NCBI GenBank assembly: GCA_019055375.1
Contig: JAHQIW010000067.1
Coordinates: 62,001-126,000 of the forward strand
Length of the DNA: 64,000 nucleotides
Source of the DNA: Parelaphostrongylus tenuis
Taxonomy: Eukaryota > Nematoda > Chromadorea > Rhabditida > Metastrongylidae
Reading direction: 5' to 3'
The notes under the pieces were generated by a model. That model was not told the origin of the DNA. It saw only the letters and a program-made list of their open reading frames with translations, and did not search any database. Positions within the stretch are counted from its first letter, which is position 1. Each line of letters starts with the position of its first letter. Below, one piece after another: positions 18,700-31,150 of this stretch. The translations under genes and the position numbers were made by a program.

Positions 18700-21600
18700 G
18701 TCGTCGGATGACGTCATCGTTCAAATTGAAATATGCACATCAGCACAAAACCGAAATCACGAGACTGTTCGGGTGAATAATGAACGACAATGAAATACAT
18801 TTCAACGAATGGGGACAAATCAATAACCGAAAGCGATGGCACAAATCGATCGATACGATCAATGGCGTCATTCGAGTAGCGAGGTGGCTTGACATGTTAA
18901 CTAAACGCGCTTATACATGTTAACACATGCCTTCGTGGACACTGTCATGCTGAGATCACGAATTGGCCGCAGGGCACCGTTGCTGCCCACCTCCTCCTTA
19001 CCTATTTTAACCCTCTGTGGATGATGAGACTCATTTTGACCACTAAATTTTCGAAGGTCTTTTGTCGGTTAACAAAGTTTTTATCTATATTTTAAGTATT
19101 CATTCGAAAGTTTAACTCTCAGGGATTCCGAGACTTGCATGATTTCCAAAAAGACCTTCATAAGACGATGTAGCAGCAAAAATAAAATTATGTTTCACAG
19201 TCGGTTTGCCTTTTTGGTCAACTAGGTCTGCAGATCACTTTTCATCATACTACCCTAAACCATTCAATAGCCTAAGTCTTAGCAGTTCCGAAACTTAAAC
19301 TGGTTCTCGAAGAGGTTCTCATAGGGCTTTATTAAGGGAAAATAGAATTACGTTTTACATTCGGAGTTTTCTTGGCACTTTATACATGGACAAAAAGTAC
19401 ACAGACATGGAGAGAAAATCATGCTTTATCAGAATGATTCAAAGAACCTAAAATATTTCCTAGAGTAAACAGAAAAATCTCTGTTGAAGAACGAAAATCG
19501 CGCGCCACTGGTGATATCGCTTATGCGGACGTTCCCAAAGCGGTTAAGTTGATGATGACAGATAGATATACCACAAGTCGTGTCAGATATGACGTAAAGT
19601 ATTCTTAGTTCTGCTTATTTTAACGATTCTTATGAGAATAATATGATACAATTGTTCATTGAACTTCTCTCGTTGACACAACATAATAGTTCGCTATAGG
19701 TGAAATTTTACAGTCGAATTGTTGCGGCAACGATGTAGTCGTGTCTGGCGCTAATTAGGAGTAATTCAATCATGATAACATCAAAATACGAGTGTAAAAT
19801 CTTGAACAGTGTCATGGTAGAAAAGTCATCCATTATTTTGACTATTAGTTTTGATTTCTCTCAGTATTCCTAATATCTGCAAAATCTACCCCATAAGCAG
19901 AGCAGATCTGTAAAGTCCTATAATCCGTTAAATCTACTCCATAATACCTGGTAAGAATTTGAGAAAAGAGTGTGTGACTGAAAAAATGAGGCAGGTAGGT
20001 GGCTTTGTTACACTTACTTATTTTCATACTACGCCAATTTAATGGCATCAAACATTGAAATGAACAAGCTAGCTGGCACAGTATCCAATAAAATAGTTAT
20101 TGAGTTCACTGTAGCACACAGATGGTAGGCGTGAATAATTACAAAATCAGCAACGAATGTACCAAATATGAATGGATAAACAAGAGACATTGCAATCCAA
20201 TTTCAAACAATTTCTCTCTCTCTCTCTTTCACTCGTTGGGCTGTAAACCTACACCGTAAAAATTCCTTATTAAGATTTATTTAAACAGCAAAGAAGGAAA
20301 ACTATACGATGAGGAGGCTTGGATTCAAATGTAACCACGTTAATCATCGGCTTAGTTGAACGAGCACACCAGTAAAGCGGCCAATCGCCTCTGTCGTGTG
20401 CCACGGCTGACCCAAATGCGCTCTACCCGTTTGAGTGATACGAGCAACAGTACACTTTTCGTGTGAGACTTCATAGCGGATAGTATTTTCGAGGCTCTTG
20501 AAAAGAGGAGAAAAAGACTGGTCTAGTAAATTCTCGAGAGCATGCTGAGGGTATTGCTATATGGTCACAAATAAATACTTGAGTTCTCCACAAAACACAA
20601 TCCCTCATTCAAAATCTCGGGCGAAGTTATCTCTTAGAAATTCACATGAAAAGCTAGTCCAAGCATTCTATACGGAAATCTAATTCAGTCTTACCTTTGC
20701 AAACAGGACATCTATCACTGAAACCAGTCATAATCATTTATATATGATTAAAAACAAAAGACGAAAAACATGTTTCTCTGCTCAATAAGTCTGCAACACG
20801 AGTTCTTAATAATTTTATTTGGCCAACGACGACGCGTTTCGTCTTCTTTTAAATCGACGATATATTCCTCTTTCTTTTTGAAATCTTATTTTGGATTTTC
20901 AGTTTTTGAGGATCGAGTCGAGTGAAGTCGTTATGCCCTGGAGAACCATCTTTTTATGACTGACGTCTAGAAGAATACATCAGAACTAGTGCAAAAACTC
21001 GGCTATCGCAATTCTTTACTCAGCTATCGTAATCCTATAACATGTAAATTCAGACAAATTACGGAGAAAACCATAATGTTTACCGTGAGAAACTCACACG
21101 ACCTTAAAGCTCAACATAACTTATCTAACTAGAATAAAAGATAAATTTCGAGTTTACTTTCTCAACTAGGGGAATTGGAAAAGATAAAAGATAAAGAGAG
21201 ATAAAATTTTTAACGTTTAAAGAGATGACTGAGTAGCTATATGGCCCACTAAATGCTTAATAGCTTTCAGAGGTCTATCCAACTAACAAGTCAGGGTTTA
21301 CAATCCTGCCAGACATATATGGGGCTTGGCTAGTTCTCCGCGTTCGAATGAAACAACAAGCAAGTTTATCACAGAAGTGCCTGTAACCACTGTATCACAC
21401 TCGTCCATAGTCGGAAATAGACAAAAACGTTTCGAGATTCTAGGGAAAGACATCTCGCAAAGTGTGTGATGAGTAATTCAAACAAAAAAAAAGACAAAAG
21501 AGTTCAAAAATTCCTGAACTATCGCTGAACAAAATATCAGGGAAATGAAAACTATTGAAACATTACCAATTAAGGAGGTTGACAATCTTTTCTAAGCTCA

Positions 21601-21740
21601 TGTGAAGAAATATTCAAAAGAATACAAGCAACTGATCGACTAGGACGTTAATAAGAATTCAGCTATGAGCAAGTAAATAAGAGCAAATTGAGAAGGAGTC
21701 AAGAGAAATGGATAGAGATATCGGATAAACGGTTACATGA
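18700..21740. other. Stretch without a supportable gene
   Basis: AT-rich spacer. A 23-base microexon candidate on the minus strand (20721-20699, between TGGTTTCAG and GTAAGA) would fit the phase of the gene start at 21981, but it is too short to call. Confidence 0.4.
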
Positions 21741-21746
21741 ACTCAC

Positions 21747-21981
21747 CAAAGACCGTTGTTCGGCGATTTTCGCGGCGGCTAATTTGTGTGGTGGAGTGAT
21801 TGACGACAGCACGTCGTGACGGTTGCGGTGTCGTTTGTTGTCCGACACAGCAGCGCATCGCAGCTGAAACAGTAAATCTGAACGCCGATCAGACAGAATT
21901 AGCCGATGATTGAAATGATTTCAAGTAGCAATTGACCCTTTGTGAACAATGAGAGTCTTTATGATGCTCACCGCGCGACAT
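21747..21981 (-). CDS. First two coding exons of a minus-strand gene
   Basis: The ATG at 21981 has an in-frame TGA three codons upstream and a likely trans-splice acceptor (GACGTTTACAG) just before that. Ten coding bases (MSR plus one) are followed by a 108-base intron, GTGAGC to CTGTTTCAG. A 117-base exon then ends at GTGAGT. The exon is about 57 percent GC against roughly 37 percent around it. The frame reads MSRAAMRCCVGQQTTPQPS then STTQISRRENRRTTVF. Another frame of exon 2 is also open, but only this one joins to the ATG. Later exons are not settled, and the family is unknown. Confidence 0.5.
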
Positions 21982-22403
21982 CAAATCTCACTCAGCTACT
22001 GTAAACGTCTTGTGGGAAAGCAGACAGACAGCCAGACATGCATACACAGACGTGCAGATGCTGCCCGTCTGACTGCCGGGCAAGTGATGAAGGAAGGCCG
22101 CTTGCCTATCAGCGCTAGTCCTTGAAGGGTCAATCCAGACTACGAAGGAGCATGTACCATGCAGAGAATGAATCACCATAAATTGTTGCTATCAACATCG
22201 TATAGATCGGTCCGCATCAGATACAATTTTATTACTCATAATAGTAATACTCACTTTAATATTTAGAGAAGTGATCAATCAGAAGACCGACCTTCTATTA
22301 ACTTTGGCATTAAAGCAATTTATACAACTATCAAAAACCCAGCTGCTGAAGCTGGCGCAAGGTTGGAAGTTGTTGTTGTTGAGTTAAAACAGACAGCAAA
22401 ACA

Positions 22404-22501
22404 AATCGTAGGCTAACGTTTCGACGACACAGCCTTCTTCGTCTGGGCTGTACGTCCAGGCTCTGGAGAGGGCAACGTCGCCGAAATGTTAGCCTACGAT
22501 T
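22404..22501. repeat. Foldback with two head-to-head GAAACGT motifs
   Basis: AATCGTAGGCTAACGTTTCG (22404-22423) is the inverse of 22482-22501 with one mismatch. Each arm reads inward as a GAAA(C/T)GTTAGCC motif with a helix next to it. It resembles the RTE 3' tail motif at 39774. Confidence 0.6.
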
Positions 22502-23449
22502 CGTACTGCTCAGCTACTTGTTCGAACTCAGCAACAAGACCCAACAGGAACAGCAGCTACCAAGCTCGTACCACCTTGCACACCTGCTTTTGATACTATA
22601 AAAAATTAGATTAGTTCTGAACAGACGACGACAACATTGTCAAGCCGGTAGTCCATGAATGCGCACAGAACGTCGTAAAAAACTTCACCACACTGACGCT
22701 GTTGATGTTTGACAACTGATTCTGTCACGTTAGGTAAAGGTAATCGTTGGTATCGAAAAGGTCAGAAGCAAGTTCTCATCAGTACACGAGTCATTGACTT
22801 TGTTTGTGTGCAAACGGAAGCAACAGACATTTATAAATGTTATATGAAGCTGTAGGTGCTAAATGAGGTTGAAAACTACAGAGGTTGATTATCTCACGAG
22901 AAAAAACACCCCTCAACAATCCGAAGACCCCCGTAGCTGTTGCAAAAACAAAATCTCCGATTTATTCCAAACCCTTCAATGATTCATTTGGAAGTGATGA
23001 AACTCAGAAAATGGTAATTTAATCACGCTAAGAAGAAATAACACTATGGTTTTCAACAGCAACAGCTATTCTCTCAAGGAAAATTTTCAAAGAAAAAAAA
23101 ATAACAAAAAATTCGAAAGTTCAACAGACATGATTAACGAACAAGGAAGAAGTATATACTAAACTCAAGAAATATCCTAGTCATTTACAATTTACTCACT
23201 GCTTTCAATACTGTGAATTGTCTACATTTACGTTAACTAGCACTGACAAGAGTTACCTGATCTATAAAATTTCACATGAATGGGAAACATAATTGTTCAT
23301 AAAAAAAGAGAAGCAATCTTCCGATTCAAAATCTTGATACTTTTCTGTAGTGATACTCTCACACAGTTTGCTTAAAAAATTCTCCCTTCTTTAAGAAGCA
23401 TGAAATTAGTGAAAGTGAAATTATTATCAAAAGACGATCTTTGAGTAAT

Positions 23450-23648
23450 TCATTCTACTTTACAAGTCCCATCTTCGCAAATACTCTGCGGGTCCAAGCC
23501 CTTTTTACGCTGGACGTGCTTCGTATCATCAACGAAGTTCTTCAAACTTTGCTGTGTTCGGCTCCTTCCTCGGGTATTGTTGCCTCCTACATGAATGTCG
23601 CGGACGTGTGGTCGAGATTGTTCCCCCACTGAGTTCTGGGCCAATGTG
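23450..23648 (-). CDS. Terminal exon of a minus-strand gene, product unknown
   Basis: An excellent acceptor (GTTGGTAATATTTTAG) is followed, one base in, by 65 codons and a stop. GC is about 51 percent and codon use is even. The protein reads TLAQNSVGEQSRPHVRD, then GRSRTQQSLKNFVDDTKHVQ, and ends DPQSICEDGTCKVE. It is hydrophilic with no domain recognised. The plus strand is also open, but with poorer codons. The preceding exon was not identified. The gene starting at 21981 lies downstream on the same strand. Confidence 0.45.
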
Positions 23649-23892
23649 CTAAAATATTACCAACTGGATTGCAGAGCAAAGTGTTCGAGGATTAGTACTC
23701 ATTTTACCACTATTGTAAATGTCATCGTATTACACTGCGTACCACGAAAAAACTTCAGGCGGGAGTTGAAATCGTGTTTAACCTAAACCGGGATGCGTGT
23801 TGCTATTGCACCGCCGAGATACTTGTTTTAATAACACTTTTACTTTAGGATAAGTCTGATATTACTTCCCTATCCCGGAAGGAAGAGAACTT

Positions 23893-23975
23893 GGTGAGTC
23901 GTAGGCGGGTTCGAACCAGTACCGTGAATGTGATCAACTGCGACACTACAATTGCGATGCCATCACTCCTGATTG
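23893..23975 (-). repeat. tRNA-like sequence (SINE head or tRNA relic)
   Basis: On the minus strand a perfect B-box GGTTCGAACCC follows a TGGCATCGCAATTG-like first box at normal spacing. No full cloverleaf can be drawn. It does not match SINE-A, B or C clearly. Confidence 0.4.
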
Positions 23976-24923
23976 ACTTTATCATCAGAGTACAACTAAG
24001 ACTGCCAAGAAACAAATTACTGAAATTATTATGAAGATTACTATTAAGCGATCATCATTATTATCAAAACCATCATCAAAACAATTGTTAACCCGGTCGG
24101 GATGGTAGTTGATCGATCGCGAAGAGCGAATGAATCGACGAGTGATTTTCATTACTCGATTGAAATTTTACCCGTTTTAAAAAAATTCTTGGTCTTTTGT
24201 CTTACTCCGGCACCCTATGATTTTCTCTTCACGCCATATGGTTTGGTCCATATATAACTCTTACGTGCAAACAAAATTTTTAGGGTGAAACGTGTTCTTC
24301 TTTTTGTTCTTACGGCGCTATATCAAATCCTTTTTGAAAATCGAATTTATCCAGGAATTATTAGGACTAATGCAATCACATAGTTCCTCAACTTGTGATA
24401 AATGCCTTTTAAAGACTCTAGTCGAGTCAAAAAACGCGCATCGAGTATGGAACGTAGTCTTATTTCGCTGTTGCAGCGCAGCGAAAAGATCTTTTGAAAG
24501 GAAAACTGCTCAAATCCCCAATATTTCAGCTTTAGAGTGACTATTAAAAGCTTAGGAGAGTGACTCTGTCCAGCGAAAACTCTCCTAAATACTCGTGGTA
24601 CCTGGCGAGGCACATGCCGTCCCGCGCGAATTAATTATCATGTATTACGGTTAACAAGATTAGAGCGCCTTATACTTTGAGAAAACATTCGTTTAAACCA
24701 CTAGGTAGCCGTGAGAACAAAATTTTACATAGTGGTTTACATAGGTGATGAGCATTGACCACCCATGCATTGTTCCTATGTTTCTTAAGATAGAGTGGGA
24801 GACAATCTGACGTTGAACGGTGTTTTCATTTCTATTTGGATAGTAAATTGGATAACTTTGATAAAAGAAACAAGTGTGAGTTGAAAGCACATTGTATTTT
24901 CACCGCGATTCTTGTCACTACAG

Positions 24924-25112
24924 AAGATGCAATCCACTTTTGAAATTGGTAACAATGGCTTCAGATGGATTCCCACGGTAACTTCGAATTGCCATCTGTT
25001 TTATCGAAATGACATAGAATTCAAATACCCATACCGAACAAGGAAAGTTACAGTGTACTATGTCATCAGAAATAAACGACCTCTAAAGTGGCAATTTTGC
25101 TTATTCCCGTAG
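24924..25112 (+). CDS. Candidate small gene, 60 aa
   Basis: A strong acceptor (ATTCTTGTCACTACAG) lies three bases before ATG at 24927, a layout typical of trans-spliced nematode genes. The frame runs to TAG at 25112: MQSTFEIGNNGFRWIPT, then EFKYPYRTRKVTVYYVIRN. It may instead be a terminal exon. No homology is recognised. Confidence 0.35.
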   Translation, partial: KMQSTFEIGNNGFRWIPTVTSNCHLFYRNDIEFKYPYRTRKVTVYYVIRNKRPLKWQFCLFP

Positions 25113-25512
25113 CAACGTCTCTCCTAAGAACTGTGTCTCCATTGGACCACGGTTAAGTCTTTATACAGAAGAAAGACGCTGGAAAAATAGAAACTTAGTA
25201 ATGTAAAACTATGAACGAGAATTACACAAGTATCGAATAGGAGTGTATTGAACGTGGGCGAAACGGCTAAGATCATGTTACATTTCAAACTAACTTAGTT
25301 AGAGCGTCAAAGGACAAAAAATACAATTGTCTCAAACAGACAAATAGAGGAGATATGCAAATAGTGTTGGTTACACACTTCGACTTTTCCCAGGAGACAT
25401 GCCGGAGTCATGTCCCCCACATTCTATAAGTCATTGCGTCTTTTCTGTAGTGTCTGAATGACGACTCCGTTTAGAAAATGTGATGCTTCACTTGATAAAT
25501 TTCGGTAAAATG

Positions 25513-25725
25513 ATATGAGATAAAGCTTACAGCGTTGATCGATAACTGAGAATGCGCCGTATGTTCAGCGTGGTTGAGAATCGCAAGGTATTTGAAAAGC
25601 ACATCTGGCCAGTACAATCTCATGTGGTGGCAATGATGATAAATCAAATCATTAATCTGATTCACGCAGACAAGTCTGATACCGATTTGTTGATCTCAGA
25701 AGAATGGAAGGTTCGCTCTGTATTG
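25513..25725 (-). repeat. SINE-B copy 2, degenerate
   Basis: GCGTTGATC, GAATGCGCC and AGACAAGTCTGATACCGAT occur in the same order and spacing as in 40567-40868. Confidence 0.45.
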
Positions 25726-26029
25726 CAACTCACACCTTTAGCCACTGTGCAACATGACTCCGTACTTCGGTATACTCGTGATAAGTATACCTGAAGATAT
25801 ATGTAAGTCAAACCACGAGTACTTACTAAATAAGGTGCCTCTTACGAATGGGTTACTTCTTACTCTTCATACGGAACGCTCAGGACAAAAGGCGAATCTG
25901 GAATATAAATCTGAATCAGTTTCTCTCATCTCAGGTAAGACATTTTTAAAAAAATTTTTTCTCAACAGAGATGTCCGATTCAAGCGAAAATTGTGTCATT
26001 ATTCGGGACAATGACGGTCGTTTCCAGTG

Positions 26030-26170
26030 AAGGTCGTTGACGTGGGCAATGAAAGACAGCTTGTCAAACACGAATCAAAATCAAAGAGCGATTCAGCCCG
26101 AAGATAAAATTTCGGCAGTATGGCGCTTTCAATGCACGTGGGTGTGCTTTCGTAAAACATGAAATTGACG
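26030..26170. repeat. Interspersed repeat, pairs with 37205-37350
   Basis: CAATGAAAGACAGCTTGTCA and the following ACGAATCAAA, GAGCGATT and GGGTGTG blocks recur in order at 37230-37335. Confidence 0.6.
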
Positions 26171-26379
26171 AAAGCTGAGATATGAAGGATAAAACGGCTC
26201 CCTATTATGTGGAGTATGTAGACTCGGTATGTCGCAAGGTTAAGTGGCACGACTCTTGGTGAAAAAACAGGGGTTAACCGCGAAAGAAGAGCTACCATTT
26301 TCTTACTATAAGACTAAAGCAAATTGACTAAATAGTCTCTCCATTTCAACTGAGCAAGAAGTCATATCCATAGATATCA

Positions 26380-26390
26380 GATGTCTAGCC

Positions 26391-26429
<39 letters not shown>

Positions 26430-26462
26430 CATATATATACATATATATATATGGCTAGACAT
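26380..26462. repeat. Large AT-rich palindrome
   Basis: ATGTCTAGCC and GGCTAGACAT border a (TA)n tract, so the whole unit is self-complementary. Confidence 0.85.
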
Positions 26463-27039
26463 ATATGTATACATGTACATCATGTACATCATATATACAT
26501 ATAGATTGCAAGCTGAACACAGAACAGATACAAACAATCTTAATTTTGAAAGGCTTATCGATTTTCTTTTGCGAGATATGGAAAACCAACGAATATAGTA
26601 ATAGTATAATTAATATCATTACTGTAAAATAATCAACAATTACTGATGATAAAACTTCAATAATAGATAACAATATTCTCAATAAGAAGCAATAACGGTT
26701 TTTTAAAATCATTTCACAGAACTCACTATCACAATTCACTATGGACCCCAACAATTTTTGCAACCGATTTGTCTCCTTATTCATCCTTCACAAAGGTCTT
26801 CGGACAATCCACGTGATGCTTCAAAAGCTACTTGAGAATTTTCTCTACTCTATCAATTGTAAATGTTGGTCAAGGATTCTTCTTGCAATCTCGGAGGTAT
26901 ATCGTTTAAGAGGAATCAAACCAGCGCCTTGATTGTCATCTTACTACACCGTATCACTAGCCAAGGCGCTACCCCACCGCAATTGTTGATTTCAACTAAT
27001 AATGATGATGACAAATGGAAAATTCAATCATCAATTCAA

Positions 27040-27425
27040 CCGTCACTCATCACATCTAGCCGGTTTGCGCAGCTCAGGTCTTCAGAAACTACCTCATCCT
27101 CGAGCTCCGTAAAAATTTACATCAACATCGAAACACCGATGGACTGGTCACATAATAAGAAGAAGACATAACAGATAAACGAAAAGAGCAGAGGAGCGGA
27201 CTCCAAGAGAACACGAGCGTTCTCTTAGAAGATCACTCAGATGATAGGCGGACGTGTTTGCGGCTAACGTCAACCATCTGGATCCGCAGATGGCAACGAG
27301 TTTAGAATTATGCGATGGACCTCGCGTACGTTACCATGGTTGAAATAAACCACCTACCTAGACGACAACTGCACGAGAGAGAAACGAATGGAGACTATGC
27401 TTGGGCTTGAACTACTACTGAAGAT
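27040..27425 (+). mobile_element. RTE-type retrotransposon, C-terminal fragment
   Basis: In changing frames it gives the order seen at the end of nematode RTE reverse transcriptases: SSRFAQLRS, then a TPMDWSHN-like relic of the W-GH motif, then an RW-type block and the final ARDRN-W region (GAGAGAAACGAATGG). It aligns with 39350-39700 in the same order. Frameshifts and stops make it inactive. Confidence 0.7.
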
Positions 27426-27474
27426 GAGCCGTCCAAGTATCCAAGTGAGTAGATTGATAATGACACTGATAACA

Positions 27475-28069
27475 TTAGGTCGTGCCGTAAGCTTTGGCAC
27501 TAAAGCAATAAGCACCAAATTTATCAAAGAGAAGTAAAAAAAACTTACATGATTTTAGTATCGAGCGATTGCGCGTTTTCTTGCTAACACGTTGATCTAC
27601 AACTGGTTTACACGTGCTTTAAGATGGAACTGTCGCGGGAACAGATTTGCTTGCTGCTCATGTACGAATAGTGCGTAGAAGAAATTGCTAGCGCAGCGGC
27701 GCGCAAAAATAATAGAGTTTCTTAAGGACGGCCTGAGCGCGACTGCTCTTCCAGACTATTCTATCCAGCCTTGAATCTCGCAAATCACTTCCTAGTCGTC
27801 TTTTCTGCGACTATATTATCGCCCCAAGCCCCAATAATCTTGCGCGCAGCTTCACTAGCATTATCCCCTACGCGCCATTAGTACGTGAGTGCCAAGCAAA
27901 TCTGTTCCCGCGACAGCTCCATTTTAAAGCACGTATAGGCTAGTTGTAAATAAAAATAATTGTAAGAAATTCGCAATTGCTTAACACCAGAACCATGCAA
28001 TTTCAATATCTTCTGGTTAATAAATTTAGTGTTTATTACTCTAGTGCCAAAACTTATTAAATGACCTAG
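27475..28069. mobile_element. Head-to-head mariner derivative
   Basis: The ends at 27475 (TTAGGTCGTGCC) and 28069 (inverted CTAGGTCATTTA) match for about 53 bases, sharing TTTGGCACTA-AG-AATAA-CAC. Both inner flanks encode the same transposase start, MELSREQICL (plus from 27625; minus from 27924). The minus copy continues through a helix-turn-helix region (ARKIIGAWGDNIVAEKTTRK). So two 5' ends face each other and the catalytic part is absent. Confidence 0.75.
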
Positions 28070-28099
28070 TAATAATAATGACATAATAGCAATAGTAGT

Positions 28100-31000
28100 G
28101 CTATCTCCTGCTCAGGGCCCGAGTCATAATTAGAGGCAGAGTATCACTAGCGCTACGAGAGAGGCTCGAAAGGACACCAGTATAACTTCCATTTTCTCCT
28201 AGCGCAACCAGCGACTTCTCCTTTCTGCAAGGTTGCCTTATATCTTTCCTCCAAGCTTTTCGAGAAGAAACCAAAGCACTGAGTCAGCAGTTCTCCTGTC
28301 CTGAGTTTGGCATCCGACGAGTTCAGTCGGCGATCGCTCTCGCCCATTTGTCGTTGAAAAGCATTGCGTGCCCGGTCACTTTATCTTTGATAGCTTGGTG
28401 TGTAGAACGGCGTCTCCAATTTCTCATAGTTGAAGAAGGTTATATCTTCCAATTCCTTGCCTAATTTTAAATACACAATATCCTTAGCTTTACTCTTTTG
28501 ACTGCACAATCATTGACGCCAAGTGATCTTTCATCCTACTTACGTAGCGACCATGCATCTGACGCATATATTGAAGTGAGAAAACCACTGAGTTGAAAGG
28601 TGGGCGTAGAGCTCGATGCTCCTAAAATGTCTTCCAAGCCAGTCGCTTCTTCCTGCTCCACTCAAGAGCTGATTTCATCATATTGACTTCTCGACCTAAA
28701 TGGCCATAAAAGGCGCATTCGAAGATATTAGCCCCGTTGAGCTTTATTAATGGGGCATACGAAACCAGTCTGTTCCCCATGTGCATCTCTTTGTTAGATT
28801 TAGTCGGAGATCAATCTTTGAACAAGCACTGTCGAAATGGGCCAAAATTGTTCTTCTTGGTTGTTGGTTGCTGTTATGAAACGATGTTGTCGGCAAAGCA
28901 AAGATGATGTGATTGTCAAGCCTCGATTCTCACTCCTATGCTGCCCTATCATGATGCTCACATGAAGTTCTAGAGGGCGGCAGTGGTTATTTTTGGCGAT
29001 TGTCAAAACGCTCTCTCTAGATCGATAAAAATAGTAGTGCAGCATGGTGAAATTTTGGATGTAAAATATTTGTAAAGCTCACGAAGAACACTGAACAGAA
29101 ACGCCCTGGCCGTCCGGAGATCCTATGACTGCCTCTGTTCAAACTGAAAAGAAGACCTCCAAGTAGATGAATAGAACACACAGCAATTTCTTGTGCTCTT
29201 ATAAAACTTCAATCAGTCTTGTTGTTGTATGCTTGTGGCCTATAATATTAAATCCCTTCCAAAACTGTGCTTGTTTTTATGGCTGCCGTTCGTATAGAGC
29301 CCTACCCAGTCTGTTCAAAGTGAGCCGATTGAAAGGTTCATGGACGACCGACAGCAAGCAGATTGAGTTATAGCTGCCGCTATGGTGAATGGCTCTCCTT
29401 TGAATAGCAGTGCAGTTTTATCTGTTCTCCATTAGCTACGGAACTTATATTTTGAGGCAACGAGTGAAGATTAGAGGCAGTATGTCAATGAGAAGTGAGA
29501 AGATGTTCTTCAGGTGTTCGAGTTTTATTGTTTGACGAGGTGTTGTTCCATCCTTCACCAACAAAATAACATGGGCGATTTTGAGACGGAGAACCGGGAG
29601 AAAGAACAACCTGCCTTTTTTTATTCGATGTAACAAAAGGAGTACTTGGATATTGAACAGATATGAATAGTAATCAAGAATGACTCTCACCAATGCTTTT
29701 CTAATAGCTGTATTTGTTCCGGCTGGATGCCGGGGTAGGATCACTTTCGTATGTGATTGGCTAAACTTGAGGATTCTACGAATGTTCTCTAATCTCTGCA
29801 CATTCACCCGTAAAAACAACTCTTTTTCCTTAACAATTCATCATTTTGAATTGGTCCAATGTTATGCTAGTTCGGGTATGAACTAGTAGTTGCCTGTGGG
29901 CCTTCGATCATGTCGACGTATCAGCAAAGGTGTTTCGTTAACCTCTTTCAACAGCTTCCAATCTCTCAACGTTCATAGCACTAACGTTGCAATGTCGAAT
30001 AACCCAGTCGTATTCTCACCAATGTTGCTAACATCGTTACCTTTCAAAAAGCCGACTATCACTTGATTAAGTATCAGTATGCGGTTTTCGAATATCGTTG
30101 TTCAAAGTTAGAGGCTTTCTTTTCTATCGCAAAAAAGGAATGTTGCACGAAGAAGGTGATGGTTTGATCTAGTGTAAGTTTTGAGAAACAGTAGCGATAT
30201 CGGTCGCGCAGAACCTTCGATTCACTAAGATGTAGTCTAATTCATTATATTACTCTCCATTCCTCCACGGGGAAGTCCCCCGACACGGCATTGCAATTTC
30301 TTCCCAAAAAAGCCTAAAAGAAAGATATGATGCTCAACGATTTCTAAGAGCAATGAGGACGCACCGGGATTTTCTTGCACGCGAAAGAGGAAAATGAAAG
30401 TCTTATTGGTGCCCGCTCGAGTTACTCCACGATCAGCGGAAGTACATATGATACAGGTAATACCCTCCATTGAGAGGCCCCATATCCGTCATTGCAAATG
30501 AACTTCTAGAATTGTAACCTATCACTGATAATTCTGATCATAATGATGAGCACAGACAACCTCCCACCCTGTTCGTTCCATTCCAATCCGCGGATTTCCA
30601 TGTGACCTTCTTCAGACGTCCTTTAAAGTCTATTTTTAGTGTCAAAATCTCCAATGGTCATTGAAGAATGCGCGGTCTTCTCTGAAAAACTCTTTCAAGT
30701 CCATATAGAACGCTTCTACTTCGTCTTCCTCATAGCTTGATGTTTTTACGCAAACAGCAAAAATGGTCAAAGCTGGCATTGATCCAAGTTGCTTAACTAT
30801 AAGCGCCCGATTCGGGTTATTGGGTATCTGAATGAATTGATACATCTGGTGAGACTCGTTTTGATGAAAAACTTGGTTTCCCCGATTCATACATAGTATG
30901 CTCCGAGAAATAATTTCTGTTCGTGACGTCCTCGTCTCGGACAGGGCGACGACGTCGCATCTTATCTTTTTTGCTTAGATTATAGTAGCCCCGTTCGCAC

Positions 31001-31150
31001 CTGCACTCCCCAAGCTGCCGTAATGGGTGCTCTTTTGAACACGAAAATGAGGCTCAAAATTCTCACACTGCTTAGTCTCAAGATATGTCGAACTGGCGGC
31101 GCAGCAGGAACAGGGATTCCATCCTTTACACAATATGTGTTTCAGGTAAG
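28100..31150 (-). mobile_element. Decayed, near full-length RTE-clade retrotransposon
   Basis: Conserved blocks occur in order on the minus strand across frameshifts. The endonuclease gives KIRCDVVALSETR (about 30960), EEDEVEAFYMDLKEFFREDR (about 30720), EGHMEIRGLEWNEQGGRL and then ELDYILVNRRF. The reverse transcriptase gives LRLKIAHVILLVKDGT with the IKLEHLKN relic, then an FADNIV relic of FADD (about 28880). The C-terminal part gives LGREVNMMKSALEWSRKKRL and AVLHTKLSKIK. Many stops and shifts; the catalytic FADD box is altered. It is non-autonomous. Confidence 0.85.

Noticed and set aside
18385..18793. Frames rich in Arg and Glu
   Set aside because: Produced by the (GA)n microsatellite.
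20699..20721. 23-base microexon (minus) that would read DRCPVCK or VIDVLFAK
   Set aside because: Splice signals are good but the length allows any frame, so there is no independent support.
20815..20870. GAAACGCGTC on the minus strand as another hammerhead
   Set aside because: No CTGATGA-like box lies upstream at a workable distance.
25936..25969. 34-base intron (GTAAGA to CTCAACAG) in a plus-strand frame
   Set aside because: Shorter than usual nematode introns, and the reading frame is open straight through it.
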